The notes under the pieces are model-generated. The model did no database searches. It was not told the DNA's origin and saw nothing but the letters and a program-made list of their open reading frames with translations. From assembly GCA_035685165.1 (NCBI GenBank), contig DASRBI010000002.1, positions 7,148 to 71,147 of the forward strand: a stretch of DNA of 64,000 bases, written 5' to 3'. How positions within the stretch are numbered: position 1 is the stretch's first letter; each line of letters opens with the position of its first letter. Positions 1 through 8,862 of this stretch are shown here, piece by piece. A program made the translations under genes and the position numbers. The stretch is from DATFDN01 sp035685165. Its GTDB lineage: Bacteria > Pseudomonadota > Alphaproteobacteria > Acetobacterales > Acetobacteraceae.

Positions 1-288
1 GCGCTCGCCGAGCCCATCTCGGCGCGCGCGGTACTCCGCTGGCGCGCGCGCCTCACCCCGCTCGAGCAGTTCGCGATCGAAAGCTGCATGCGCCGCGAAC
101 TGGAACAGGCGGGTTACAGCCTGCGCTTCGCCGGTCCGCTCTGGCGCCCGGTGCTGAGGGTGGCCGGTGTCGCCATTCAAGCTGTCGGCCCGTTCATCGG
201 ACGAGTCGCGCGCGCGTTCCACGATCGCGGCTGGATGCAGCGTGCCGTCTATATCTGGCGCGGCAAGGACCGCCGGGTCGTTCCCTGA
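1..288 (+). CDS. C-terminal part of a sulfotransferase-like protein (5' end outside window)
   Basis: The reading frame is open from base 1 to the TGA at 286-288, giving about 95 residues. A segment reading LTPLEQFAIES followed by RRELEQAGY resembles the C-terminal helix seen in sulfotransferase-family proteins, where a glutamate-rich helix precedes a GY turn. The tail is basic (GKDRRVVP). The P-loop and PAPS-binding motifs would lie upstream of the window, so the family call is an inference from a short tail. It is followed by a 164-bp gap and then pleD on the same strand. An internal ATG at 88 is unlikely to be the true start, because coding character extends upstream of it. Confidence 0.5.
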   Translation, partial: ALAEPISARAVLRWRARLTPLEQFAIESCMRRELEQAGYSLRFAGPLWRPVLRVAGVAIQAVGPFIGRVARAFHDRGWMQRAVYIWRGKDRRVVP

Positions 289-452
289 GATCGCGGTTTC
301 CGGGCGACAGTGACAAGTGCCGCGCTCAGGCGCCGACGCGATTGGATTGACGCCGGCAGGCGCATCCGCGCACAATATAGTCCAAGGTCGGCCCGCGCAT
401 CGGCACAATGAATTCGCAATGAGCCGTCCGGTGGCGCGGAGAAGCGGTCACG

Positions 453-1829
453 ATGACGGCGAAGATCCTGGTTGTCGACGATCTGCCGTCAGTCCGCGAA
501 TTCCTCGATGCCAAGCTCAGCTCCGCGTATTTCCAGGTCCTGACCGCCGATTGCGCCGCCGCCGCGCTCCACGCGGCACGGGAGTGGCAGCCCGACCTCG
601 TCCTGCTCGACGTCATGATGCCCGGCATGGACGGCTACGAGTGCTGCCGGCGGCTGAAGGCGGATCCCGTCACCGAGCACATTCCGGTTGTGATGCTCAC
701 GGCACTCGCCGGCGCCGCCGACCGGCTGCGCGCCTTGGAGGCGGGCGCCGACGATTTCCTCAGCCGCCCGGTGCGTCTCCGCACGCTGATGACACGCGCG
801 CGCGGCTTGGTGCGGCTGAAGCGCCTGCTCGACGAATGGCGCGCGCGCGCTATGACGGTCCACAGCCTGGGCCTTACGGACGGCACCCAAGAGCCGCTCA
901 CCGTAGCGGCGGCGCGGGTACTCCTGATCGAGGATTCTGATGCCGACGCCGCCATGGTTGAACATGCGCTCGCCGCAGAGGCGATGCGGTCTCGCCGCGT
1001 CGCAGATGAGTCGGAGGCCGCTCGTGCCTTGCAGGGCGAAAGCTGGGATCTGGTGATGCTCAGTCTCCGGCTGCGCTGCTGCGACCCGCTGCGCCTTGCC
1101 GCGCGCCTGCGCGCTGCCGAGGGCACGCAGCACGTGCCGCTGCTGCTGCTGGCCGACAAGGATGGGCGCGCACGCAGCCTGCGCGCCTTCGAAATGGGGG
1201 CTGACGACTGGGCGCAGCGCCCGCTCGACGTGAACGAGCTGCGCCTGCGCGCGCGTAACCAGGTGCGGCGCAAACGCTACCAGGATCAGTTGCGCGCCAC
1301 GCTCGGCGAGGCGCTGTCGCTCGCGGTGCTCGATCCGCTCACCGGGCTCTACAATCGCCGCTACGTGCTGCACCATTTGACCCGCCTGCTGGCAGCCGAG
1401 CCGGTGCCGCAGCTCTCAGTGCTGATCGCTGACCTCGACCGCTTCAAGGCGGTGAACGACGCCAGCGGCCATGCGGCGGGCGACGCGGCGTTGCAGGCGG
1501 TGGCGGAAACGCTGCGCGCCAATACCCGCGCTTTCGACACGCTCGCCCGCATGGGCGGGGAGGAGTTCCTCGCCATCATGCCGGGAACCGACTGCGTGGA
1601 AGCCGCGCGGATCGCCGAACGGCTGCGCGCTGCGGTGGCGGAGACGGCGGTCGCCACGAACGGCGCCTCGCCCGGGCGGCTCACCATCAGCATCGGCGTG
1701 GCCTGCACCGCCGATTGCGGCCGCGACGAGCGCGCCCTGCTCGCCGCCGCCGACACCGCGCTCTATGAGGCCAAGCGCGCGGGACGCGACCGCGTGGCGG
1801 TGGCGCGCTGCGCGCCGACCGCCGCGTAG
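453..1829 (+). CDS. pleD: PleD-type response regulator with two receiver domains and a diguanylate cyclase domain
   Basis: 458 residues, the normal PleD length. The first receiver domain (about 1-120) has the acidic pair D9/D10 and phospho-acceptor D53 in LLLDVMMPG, but its usual switch lysine is replaced by arginine (FLSRPV). The second receiver (about 155-280) is degenerate: the phospho-acceptor site reads LVMLSLRL, with no Asp, as expected for the adaptor domain of PleD. The GGDEF domain carries GGEEF at 368-372, so c-di-GMP synthesis should be active, and RAFD at 359-362 is a canonical RxxD product-inhibition site. Start ATG has GGAGAAG upstream. It ends 6 bp before the convergent D-aminoacylase gene. 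In Caulobacter PleD acts at the cell pole in motile-to-sessile transition. Confidence 0.93.
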   Translation: MTAKILVVDDLPSVREFLDAKLSSAYFQVLTADCAAAALHAAREWQPDLVLLDVMMPGMDGYECCRRLKADPVTEHIPVVMLTALAGAADRLRALEAGADDFLSRPVRLRTLMTRARGLVRLKRLLDEWRARAMTVHSLGLTDGTQEPLTVAAARVLLIEDSDADAAMVEHALAAEAMRSRRVADESEAARALQGESWDLVMLSLRLRCCDPLRLAARLRAAEGTQHVPLLLLADKDGRARSLRAFEMGADDWAQRPLDVNELRLRARNQVRRKRYQDQLRATLGEALSLAVLDPLTGLYNRRYVLHHLTRLLAAEPVPQLSVLIADLDRFKAVNDASGHAAGDAALQAVAETLRANTRAFDTLARMGGEEFLAIMPGTDCVEAARIAERLRAAVAETAVATNGASPGRLTISIGVACTADCGRDERALLAAADTALYEAKRAGRDRVAVARCAPTAA

Positions 1830-1835
1830 GGCCGC

Positions 1836-3287
1836 CTATTTCCCCCGCGTCAGCAGCCGCCCGGCGCGCGCCGCGGTAGCCCCGCTTGCGTGCGCGAACG
1901 CCATCTGCCCGTTGACCCAGGTGTTGAGGATGCCGGCAGCCGGCTTGGTGGGCGCGGCGAAAGTGGCTTCGTCGCGCACCGTGGCCGGATCGAACAGCAC
2001 GAGATCGGCATAGGCGCCGGCGCGGATTACGCCGCGATCCACAAGCCCGAACACCTGCGCGGTGCGTCCGCTCATCTTGTGGACCGCCTCCTCCATGCTG
2101 AAGAGGCCCAGCTCGCGCGCGTAGTGGCCGAGCACGCGGGGGAACGTGCCCCAAAGGCGCGGATGCGGAAACGCATCGTGCGGCAGCCCGTCGCTGCCGA
2201 TCATCGCCCGCTCGTGCGCCATGATCCGGCGCACGTCGTCCTCGTGCATCTGAAAGAAGATCGCGCCCGCCGGCAGCAGCCGCTCGGCCGCCTCGCGCGC
2301 GCCGACACCCCATTCCTTGGCGATGTCGTCCAGCATCCGCCCCGCCATCTCGGGGTGCGCCTCGGACCACGTGACCTGCACCGGCACATCCGGGCGCAGC
2401 CGGTCGGGGATCAACACGGTCGATCCGGCGGCGTAAGGGTAGACGTCGAAATCGACCGGCTGATGCCGCGCCTTCCGCTCGATTAGCGGCAAGGTTTCCG
2501 CCGACCGCCCAAAATTCTCCGGCATCGAGCATTTATGGTGGCTGATCACGACCGCCACCCCGGCGGCTTCGCCGATGCGCGCGGTTTCCTCGATCGAGTT
2601 GAGCACGTTGTTGGCTTCGTCGCGCATGTGCGAGACATAGATGCCTCCCACATCGCGCAGCGCCTCGGCAACCGCGATCACCTCGTCGGTCGGCGCCATC
2701 ATGTTGGGTGGGTAGTAGAGCCCGGTGGAAAAACCCGACGCGCCCTCGCGGAGCGATTCCGCGAGACGGCGGCGCATCTGCTCGGCCTCGCGTTCGGTTG
2801 CGGGGCGCTGGGTGTCGCCGCGCATCGCTTCGACCCGCAGCGACATATGGCCGATCAGCGCGTAGGTGTTGACCGGCGACGGATCGCGCGCGAGGCGTTC
2901 GGCATATTCGGCGAAGCTGCCGAAGGTCCAGTGGCTCTCGTCGCCGATCAGGTCGAGCGGCGGCGGGGGACGGCGCGTCATCCGCACCGGCGACAGGCTG
3001 ATGCCGCAATTGCCGACGATCACCGTGGTGACACCCTGCGACATCTTGCAGAGCATGCAGTCGGGCCCGTGCAGCACCGCCCGGTCGTCGTGCGTGTGCG
3101 CGTCGATGAAGCCGGGTGCCAGCGCCTTGCCGGTAGCGACGATTTCGCGGTCGGCGCTGGCGCCGCCGAGGTCGCCCACCGCCGCGATGCGGTCGCCCGA
3201 GACCGCGACATCGGCCTTGAAGCGGGGTCCGCCGGTGCCGTCGAAGACAATGGTGTCGCGGATGATGAGGTCGTGGCGCTGGGTCAT
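1836..3287 (-). CDS. N-acyl-D-amino-acid deacylase (D-aminoacylase), amidohydrolase superfamily
   Basis: 483 residues from the chosen ATG at 3287, which has GGAAGG about 9 nt upstream. A longer frame to 3350 adds 21 residues of no family character. The fold is amidohydrolase: the beta-sandwich N-terminus (DLIIRDTIVFDGTGG) leads to the metal-binding H64-T-H66 in IDAHTHDD. C94 in VGNCGIS matches the metal-ligand cysteine of D-aminoacylases. Later motifs are VSHMRDE, VISHHKC and GSDGLPHD (the catalytic aspartate). The enzyme would hydrolyse N-acyl-D-amino acids to D-amino acids in the cytoplasm. The nearby hydantoinase operon on the same strand fits a scavenging role for cyclic and acylated amino acids. 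D-glutamate-specific versus broad deacylase cannot be decided here. Confidence 0.9.
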   Translation of the reverse strand: MTQRHDLIIRDTIVFDGTGGPRFKADVAVSGDRIAAVGDLGGASADREIVATGKALAPGFIDAHTHDDRAVLHGPDCMLCKMSQGVTTVIVGNCGISLSPVRMTRRPPPPLDLIGDESHWTFGSFAEYAERLARDPSPVNTYALIGHMSLRVEAMRGDTQRPATEREAEQMRRRLAESLREGASGFSTGLYYPPNMMAPTDEVIAVAEALRDVGGIYVSHMRDEANNVLNSIEETARIGEAAGVAVVISHHKCSMPENFGRSAETLPLIERKARHQPVDFDVYPYAAGSTVLIPDRLRPDVPVQVTWSEAHPEMAGRMLDDIAKEWGVGAREAAERLLPAGAIFFQMHEDDVRRIMAHERAMIGSDGLPHDAFPHPRLWGTFPRVLGHYARELGLFSMEEAVHKMSGRTAQVFGLVDRGVIRAGAYADLVLFDPATVRDEATFAAPTKPAAGILNTWVNGQMAFAHASGATAARAGRLLTRGK

Positions 3288-3362
3288 TGGGCGCTGCCTT
3301 CCGAAGACTCGAGCTGTTAATGCACTGACAGGGCGCGAGGACCATGCCACTCTGGCAGGAAC

Positions 3363-3567
3363 ATGCGGGTGGTCCTAGACCCGTCGGTTGTGGTGGCCGC
3401 GTTCAGAAGCCGACGTGGCGCCTCGAACCGGGTGCTTTGAGGCTGCGGCAAACGGACATGCGTCCGCCCTGGTGACGCATAGCGTGTCCGACTTCAAGAA
3501 AGGTTCGGCAGGATCCGGTGTGGACGTTCTCTCCCCGGCGGGACTGCGCAGCAGGATTGCGGCATGA
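3363..3567 (+). pseudogene. PIN-domain toxin remnant (COG1569-like) with internal deletion and frameshift
   Basis: An ATG at 3363 preceded by GGCAGGAAC opens a frame of 25 codons, MRVVLDPSVVVAAFRSRRGA then SNRVL, which matches the start of PIN toxins (the first Asp is the first catalytic acid). It stops at TGA 3438-3440. In the +1 frame from 3439, 42 codons read EAAANGHASALVTHSVSDF and on to the TGA at 3565-3567, which matches the C-terminal third of the same family (VTHxxxDF). The middle part, with two further catalytic acids, is missing. The end overlaps the RHH antitoxin start as ATGA, the usual toxin-antitoxin coupling. It cannot encode an active nuclease. Confidence 0.75.
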
Positions 3568-3692
3568 GCACAAGAAGGCATCCACTAAAGCTTCCAGACT
3601 CTGTCCGGGCGGCGGCTGCCCGGCTCGCCAGGGAGGACGGCGTTTCCTCCAACCAGTGGATCACCTCGGCCGTCGCCCAGAAGATCGGTGCC
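3564..3692 (+). pseudogene. Ribbon-helix-helix (HicB/CopG-like) antitoxin, truncated
   Basis: Starts with ATG at 3564, overlapping the toxin remnant's stop by the ATGA arrangement. The first 43 residues are family-like: LKLPDSVRAAAARLARE, then VSSNQWITSAVAQKIGA, the beta-strand-helix-helix of antitoxins that accompany COG1569 PIN toxins. At base 3692 similarity stops abruptly. The frame stays open to 3851 but reads arginine-rich low-complexity residues that are antisense to the neighbouring HTH remnant. The C-terminal toxin-binding tail is therefore lost. A short DNA-binding protein could still be made. Confidence 0.7.
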
Positions 3693-3921
3693 GGACGGCG
3701 CCGCCCTTGCTCCCATTCGCGTACGGAAGCCAGATCGAACCTGAACCGGGCCGCGAACCCCGCCAGACGGAGGCCGAGGCGCCGGTGGATGGCACGGACG
3801 TCGGCCACCAGCGGGGGAGCTCCGTCCGCGCCGGCCCGCGCTCGCCGGTGAGAATGTCGGCGCCCGCGCGCAGCGATTCCAGCAGTTCTGATGAAACATT
3901 CACCCGCTTACCCGCGGTCAT
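3692..3921 (-). pseudogene. HTH (HigA-like) antitoxin remnant, frameshifted and truncated
   Basis: On the minus strand an ATG at 3921, preceded by AAGGAGAG inside the end of hyuB, opens TAGKRVNVSSELLESLRAGA and continues through LTGERGPARTELP. This is typical of the N-terminus of short HTH antitoxins. The helix-turn-helix itself (VADVRAIHRRLGL, then FAARFRFDLASVREWEQG, then RRRP) lies in another frame from 3808 to 3692, so a frameshift sits between about 3832 and 3808. Similarity ends at 3692, the same base where the plus-strand RHH antitoxin ends. The recognition-helix glutamine usually seen after LGLSQ is changed (LGLRLAG). Non-functional as read. Confidence 0.7.
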
Positions 3922-5614
3922 CACTCTCCTTCGGGCCAGAGTGCATGACGGCGGCGTCAGGTGTCCCCGTCACCAGCCCGTCCCGCACATCCCGCTCCAC
4001 CAGCGCCGGGTCGCGCTCTGCCGGATCGCCCATGCCGCCGCCGCCCGGCAGTTCCAAAATCAGCCGGTCACCGTCCGGGATCACCTGATAGCCCTTGGTG
4101 CGCAGCACCGCGCCGGACTTCAGGCGCACGACGCCGGGCGCGCCGTCCTTGCCGCCGGCACGGCCCTTGGGCGCATGCGCCACGCGGTCGAAGATGGCGT
4201 TGACGGCAAAGGACAAATCGTCACGTGCGCCGATTTCGATCACCTGCCCCATGCCGCCGCGCGTGCGGCCCGCGCCGCCGGAATTGGGCCGCAGCTCCTT
4301 GCGCCAGAAGATAACCGGCGCAACGTTCTCCGTCGCCTCCACGGGCATGGTCCGCACGCCGGAGGGGAACGCCGTCGCGTCCAGCCCGTCGCGCCCCGGC
4401 CGCGCGCCCGTGCCGCCGGAGTTGAAGGTCGTGATCTCGAAATCCTCGATCACGGGCCGGTTGGGCCGCGCCTGCCCGGAGACCGACGCGCCGCCGCGCA
4501 AGGGCGGATTCCACAGCGCCGACGCCCCCTCCGCCGTCACCCGATCCGGCACCGCCTGATAGAGGCAGCCCATCATCAGATCGGGCAGCAGGTGGCCGAT
4601 CACGTGCCGCACCGAGACGGGATAGGGACGCGGCGCGTTCAGGATGCAGCCTTCGGGGATTTTCATCCGAAACGGCTGCAAACTCGCCCAGTTGTTCGGC
4701 ACCTCGGGTGCGACCACACACTTGATGCCGAAACTCGCATAGGCGCGGCAATAGGCGGGCGGGACGTTGATGCCGCGATTGGCAAGGCCGGAGGTGCCGG
4801 CGAAATCCACCTCGATTGCGTCGTCGAGGACCGTCATCGACGCCGACAGCCGCACCGGCTCGTCATAGCCGTCGGAGTAGATTTCCCCCGCGTACGTGCC
4901 TTTCGGCACGCGCGCGATCTCGGCCAAAGTCGCCGCGCGCGAGCTTGCGAAGATGAACTCCGCCAGCGGATCGAGGCTTTCCAGACTGAACTCCGCCATC
5001 ATCTCGGCCAGCCGCCGCGCCGCAGTGTCGTTGCAGGCGCACAGCGAATAGACATCGCCTTCCAGCTCCACCGGCAGGCGGGAACCGGCGCGGATGAAAT
5101 CGAAGAACGTATCGTTCGGCCGCCCCTGATCGAAGCACTTCACGATCGGGATGTAGAGCCCTTCCTCGAATACCGAGCGGCCCTCCGGCCCCATCCCCAA
5201 CCCACCCACGTCGATCACGTGCGCGGTGTTGGCGAACAAGCCGACGATGCGGCCCTCGAGGAAGGCCGGCGTGACCACCGTCAGGTCGTGCAGATGGCCG
5301 GTGCCGAGCCAGGGGTCGTTGGTGATGTAGTGATCGCCGGGGCGCATCGTATCGGCGGGGAATTTGCGGAGGAAGTGCCCTACGCTTTCCGCCATCGAGT
5401 TGACGTGGCCCGGCGTGCCGGTGACGGCCTGCGCCATCATCCTGCCTTGCAAATCGAACACGCCCGCCGACAGATCGCCCGCCTCGCGCACGGTGGTGGA
5501 GAAGGCGGTGCGGATCATCACCTGCGCCTGCTCCTCAACCACCGCGATCAGGCGGTTCCACATCACCTGACGCTGGATCTGCGCCAGCGCGCTCTCAGTC
5601 ACCGGAGCGTTCAT
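3908..5614 (-). CDS. hyuB: Hydantoinase B / oxoprolinase family protein (ATP-dependent cyclic amidase, beta subunit)
   Basis: 568 residues from ATG 5614, which overlaps the hyuA stop codon (ATGA). The frame is open further upstream, but that part is antisense-like filler inside hyuA. The N-terminus (ALAQIQRQVMWNRLIAVVEE) and blocks such as FSTTVREAGDLSAGVFD, MAQAVTGTPGHVNSM, DHYITNDPWLGTGHLHDL and the C-terminal ELPGGGGMGDP are signatures of HyuB/oxoprolinase B subunits. With HyuA it forms an enzyme hydrolysing hydantoins, 5-oxoproline, N-methylhydantoin or acetone-type substrates in an ATP-dependent way; the substrate cannot be read from sequence. Same transcript as hyuA. Confidence 0.92.
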   Translation of the reverse strand: MNAPVTESALAQIQRQVMWNRLIAVVEEQAQVMIRTAFSTTVREAGDLSAGVFDLQGRMMAQAVTGTPGHVNSMAESVGHFLRKFPADTMRPGDHYITNDPWLGTGHLHDLTVVTPAFLEGRIVGLFANTAHVIDVGGLGMGPEGRSVFEEGLYIPIVKCFDQGRPNDTFFDFIRAGSRLPVELEGDVYSLCACNDTAARRLAEMMAEFSLESLDPLAEFIFASSRAATLAEIARVPKGTYAGEIYSDGYDEPVRLSASMTVLDDAIEVDFAGTSGLANRGINVPPAYCRAYASFGIKCVVAPEVPNNWASLQPFRMKIPEGCILNAPRPYPVSVRHVIGHLLPDLMMGCLYQAVPDRVTAEGASALWNPPLRGGASVSGQARPNRPVIEDFEITTFNSGGTGARPGRDGLDATAFPSGVRTMPVEATENVAPVIFWRKELRPNSGGAGRTRGGMGQVIEIGARDDLSFAVNAIFDRVAHAPKGRAGGKDGAPGVVRLKSGAVLRTKGYQVIPDGDRLILELPGGGGMGDPAERDPALVERDVRDGLVTGTPDAAVMHSGPKESDDRG

Positions 5615-7692
5615 GCCCGCACCATCTCGATATAGCCGAACTGATCGAGCCGCGCCGCCCAGCCGGCTGCGACCAAAGTTGAGGTCTCGTCCTCGGCGAT
5701 GATCGCCGGCCCCTCGATCCGCGCGTCCGGGCGCAGCGATGCGCGCTCGAACACCATCCAGTCGCTTTCGATCCCGGTCGCGGTGTCGCGCACGCGCTGC
5801 GTGCGCGCCGCTCCTGCCATCCCGCCGCGCGGCGGCTCGGGGCGCGCATCGTCCGCGTGCGGTTCGGTGGCGATCTGCACGGCGAAGCTCAGCACCTCCA
5901 CATCCGAGCCGGGCACAGGCCGGTCGTAGAAGCGCGCATAGGCCTCGTCGAAGGCGCGGCGAAGCAGGATCGCATCGTCCCCGGTCAGCACGTGCCCAGG
6001 CACCGGGACCTGTATCTCGTGGCCTTGGCCGACATAACGCATATAGGCAAGCCGCGTGCGCGAAGTCGGCGCGCCGAAGCTGCCCTGGCGCACGACCTCC
6101 TCGGCCTCCTGCTCCATCGCGTCCAGAACCGCGTTCACCGCGCCGATGTCGAGCGCGGAGAGGCGCTGGTAGAGGCTGCGGACCACCTCGTAGGCCACGG
6201 GCGCGCGCAAGAAGCCGATCGCGCTGCCCACTCCGGCGCCCGAGGGAACCAGCACGCGCGCGATCCCGATCTTCTCGGCGATGCGGCAGGCGTGCACCGG
6301 CCCGCCGCCGCCGAAGGCGATCAAGGTGCGCCCTTCCTGCGTTTTGCCCGATTCCACCGCGTGCACGCGCGCGGCGTTCGCCATGTTCTCGTCCACCATC
6401 TCCACCACGCCGACGGACGCCATCTCGGGCGCGAGCCCGAGCCGTTCGCCGACCCGCGCGGCAATCGCCGTCCGAGCGGCCAGCGGATCGAGCGGCAAGC
6501 GCCCGCCGGCAAAGCGCGCCGGGTCGTAGCGGCCGAGCAGCAAGTTGGCGTCCGTCACCGTCGGCTCGGCGCCGCCGCGCCCGTAGCAGGCGGGCCCCGG
6601 CTCGGCCCCGGCGCTGTCGGGGCCGACGGTGATGCGCCCCATCGCATCCACGCGCGCGATGCTGCCGCCGCCGGCGCCAATCTCCACCATCTCGATCACC
6701 GGGATTCGCAGCGGCAGGCCGGAGCCCTTCTTGAACCGGCCGACGCGCGCCACCTCGAAGCTGCGCGCCGTCTGCGGGCGATAGTCGTCTATCAGGCAAA
6801 TCTTCGCCGTGGTGCCGCCCATGTCGAACGAGAGCACCGAGCCGAGGCTGCATTGGCGGGCGATGTGGGCGGAAAACAGGGCGCCGCCGGCGGGCCCGCT
6901 TTCCACGAGCCGGATCGGGAAGCGGCACGCGGTGTCGATCGTGGTCAGGCCGCCTCCCGAGAGCATCAGGAACACGGGCGCCGCGAGCCCGAGTTCGCGC
7001 AGCTCCGTCTCTAGCCCGCGCAGATAGCGCGCCATCAGCGGCTGCACATAGGCATTGGCGACGGTGGTGGAGAACCGCTCCCATTCGCGCATCTCGGGCG
7101 AGACATCGGACGAAATCGACACCGGCAGGTCGGGCGCGAGTTCCGCAAGCACCGCCCGGGCACGCTGCTCGTGCGCCGGGTTGACAAAGGAATGCAGGAA
7201 CCCGATCGCCACGCTCTCCACCTGCTCGCGCCGCAGCACGCCTACGGCCTCGCGCAGCGCCGCATCATCCAACGGCAGGAGCACGCGGCCCGTGTTGTCC
7301 AGCCGCTCGGGGATCGGCAGGCGCAGATAGCGCGGCACCAGCGGTTCGGGCAGAACGATGTTCAGATCGTACTGGTCGTAACGGCTCTCGTTGCCCATCG
7401 CCAGCACGTCGCGGAAGCCCTCGGTCGTCAGCAGCGCGGTCCGCGCACCCTTCCGCTCGATAATCGCGTTGGTGGCGAGCGTCGTGCCGTGCACCACGAT
7501 CGCGACCGCGTCGGGGCCGAGCCGCGCGCTCGCCAGCACGGCGCGCACGCCTTCGATCACCCCGCGCTCGGGCGCCTGCGGGGTGGTGAGCACCTTCGCC
7601 GTATGGCGGCGCCCGTCATGTTCCAAGGCGAGGTCGGTGAAGGTCCCGCCGACATCGACGGCAAGGCGGGCTCGCGCGCGCGCTGCGCTCAT
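5611..7692 (-). CDS. hyuA: Hydantoinase A / oxoprolinase family protein (ATPase subunit)
   Basis: 693 residues from ATG 7692. A 14-residue upstream extension is open but lies outside family similarity. The ASKHA-type phosphate-1 loop is at residues 13-20 (DVGGTFTD). Further family blocks are VHGTTLATNAIIERKGA, LSFDMGGTTAKICLI (second phosphate loop), GAGGGSIA, AGAEPGPACYG and AFGGGGPVHACRIAEKIG. It provides ATP-driven activation of the cyclic amide and pairs with HyuB, whose start overlaps its stop. The D-aminoacylase further along on the same strand, beyond the toxin-antitoxin debris, hints at a wider cyclic/D-amino-acid salvage function. No dedicated transporter lies directly beside it. Confidence 0.92.
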   Translation of the reverse strand: MSAARARARLAVDVGGTFTDLALEHDGRRHTAKVLTTPQAPERGVIEGVRAVLASARLGPDAVAIVVHGTTLATNAIIERKGARTALLTTEGFRDVLAMGNESRYDQYDLNIVLPEPLVPRYLRLPIPERLDNTGRVLLPLDDAALREAVGVLRREQVESVAIGFLHSFVNPAHEQRARAVLAELAPDLPVSISSDVSPEMREWERFSTTVANAYVQPLMARYLRGLETELRELGLAAPVFLMLSGGGLTTIDTACRFPIRLVESGPAGGALFSAHIARQCSLGSVLSFDMGGTTAKICLIDDYRPQTARSFEVARVGRFKKGSGLPLRIPVIEMVEIGAGGGSIARVDAMGRITVGPDSAGAEPGPACYGRGGAEPTVTDANLLLGRYDPARFAGGRLPLDPLAARTAIAARVGERLGLAPEMASVGVVEMVDENMANAARVHAVESGKTQEGRTLIAFGGGGPVHACRIAEKIGIARVLVPSGAGVGSAIGFLRAPVAYEVVRSLYQRLSALDIGAVNAVLDAMEQEAEEVVRQGSFGAPTSRTRLAYMRYVGQGHEIQVPVPGHVLTGDDAILLRRAFDEAYARFYDRPVPGSDVEVLSFAVQIATEPHADDARPEPPRGGMAGAARTQRVRDTATGIESDWMVFERASLRPDARIEGPAIIAEDETSTLVAAGWAARLDQFGYIEMVRA

Positions 7693-7926
7693 GTTGCAAG
7701 AAATCCGGCTCGTTGTGCGCCGTAAGTGAACCAAGCGCCGCCATGCGGGGCAACCCTGGCCGGGTCGAACCCAGCGGTCCTCGGTGCGTGCATGGACACG
7801 AGGACAGGGAGATCATCGATGCGGGCCAAGGGGAAGAAGGCAGGCTGGCAGAACGACTTACTGCTCAGCCTCCTTCGCCAAATGCGATAGCCCTGCCCCA
7901 CGGGGAGGGTCAGGGGGAGGGGCCCA
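7693..7926. other. Intergenic, no gene seen
   Basis: A 234-bp gap between hyuA (start) and the FAH-family gene (stop), both on the minus strand. The part near 7873-7925 holds the motif CCCCACGGGGAGGG followed by GGGGGAGGGG, a degenerate relative of the C-rich/G-rich inverted repeats found elsewhere in the window (40739-40870). The hyuA promoter should lie here, but no convincing -35/-10 pair was identified. Confidence 0.5.
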
Positions 7927-8862
7927 TTACGTCCCCGCCGCGTACTTCCCGCCGATCTGCGGCGTCGGCGTTTCGAACCCCTTGTTCTGCCGATCGAGCC
8001 GCGTCTCGCGCGACCAGGTGCGGCACAGCGCGTCGCGCACGCCGATCGCGAGCTTGCCCAGCCCCTCCACCTCCAGCTCGATCCGGTCGCCGTCCATGAA
8101 GGCGCTGAGGCCGCGATGGTTGGTACCGGTGGCGAGGATGTCGCCCGGCTCCAGCGTATGGATGGCGCTCACCCATTCGATGCAGCGTGCGATGTCGTGT
8201 GCCATGTCGCTGGTGCTGAAATCCTGCTTCGTTTCCCCGTTCACCGAAAGCCGCACGCGCAGTTTCATCGGGTCGTCGATCTCGTCGGCGGTGGTGATCC
8301 ACGGCCCGATCGGCGCGAACGTATCGCGCGACTTCATCTGGAAGAACACGTTTCCGGGGGGCGGCAGCCCGCGCGCCGAGCCGTCGATGAAGTTCACATA
8401 GCCGAACACATGGTCCATCGCCCGCGCGCGCGGAACCCGTGTCGCGCGCTTGCCGATCACCACCGCAAGCTCCGCCTCGCCCTCGAAGATGGTCGCCGGC
8501 ACATCGGGCAGCACCATCGTCTCGCCCGGCCCGATCACCGCGCTCGGGGCCTTGTGGAACGCGTTCAGCGGGGCGGGTTCGGCTCGTGTGCCATCCTCCA
8601 TGTAGTTCACCGCCATGCAGACGATGCTGCCCGGCTTCGGCAGCGGCGCGCGCAGCGTCACCTCATCGAGCTTGCGGCCCTTGGCGCCGCGCTCGGCATC
8701 GCGCAGCGCGGCGGCGAAGTCGTCCCAGCGCGCGATCAGCTTCGGCATCAGCTCACGCCGGTCGGCATGGCCGATGCGCGCGGCCACCAGGTCCGTCACG
8801 TCCACCACCGTCGCGCCCGCCAGCACGCCCAGCCGGTAATTGTCGAAATGCAGGATCTTCAT
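7927..8862 (-). CDS. Fumarylacetoacetate hydrolase (FAH) family protein
   Basis: 311 residues. Start ATG 8862 has a strong GGGAGGAG six bases upstream. The C-terminal FAH domain (about 75-285) shows the ExE metal motif (E129-A-E131 in EGEAELAVVIGK), the VFGYVNFIDGSARG block, a KSRDTFAPIGPWI block (the conserved Lys and Asp region) and the ATGTNHRGLSAFMDGD turn. Family members hydrolyse or decarboxylate 2-oxo acids and acylpyruvates in aromatic degradation; the substrate here is not determined. It is divergent from the two MaoC-type hydratase genes, with 92 bp between starts, which suggests one catabolic unit of hydratase plus C-C or keto-enol hydrolase. Confidence 0.88.
   Translation of the reverse strand: MKILHFDNYRLGVLAGATVVDVTDLVAARIGHADRRELMPKLIARWDDFAAALRDAERGAKGRKLDEVTLRAPLPKPGSIVCMAVNYMEDGTRAEPAPLNAFHKAPSAVIGPGETMVLPDVPATIFEGEAELAVVIGKRATRVPRARAMDHVFGYVNFIDGSARGLPPPGNVFFQMKSRDTFAPIGPWITTADEIDDPMKLRVRLSVNGETKQDFSTSDMAHDIARCIEWVSAIHTLEPGDILATGTNHRGLSAFMDGDRIELEVEGLGKLAIGVRDALCRTWSRETRLDRQNKGFETPTPQIGGKYAAGT

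Noticed and set aside
3564..3851. A full-length 95-residue RHH protein
   Set aside because: Only the first 43 residues match the antitoxin family; the rest is antisense to the HTH remnant, so it is treated as truncated.
3518..5635. A 705-codon plus-strand open frame across hyuB
   Set aside because: It is antisense to hyuB and its translation is His/Arg/Pro-rich without motifs; typical of high-GC shadow frames.
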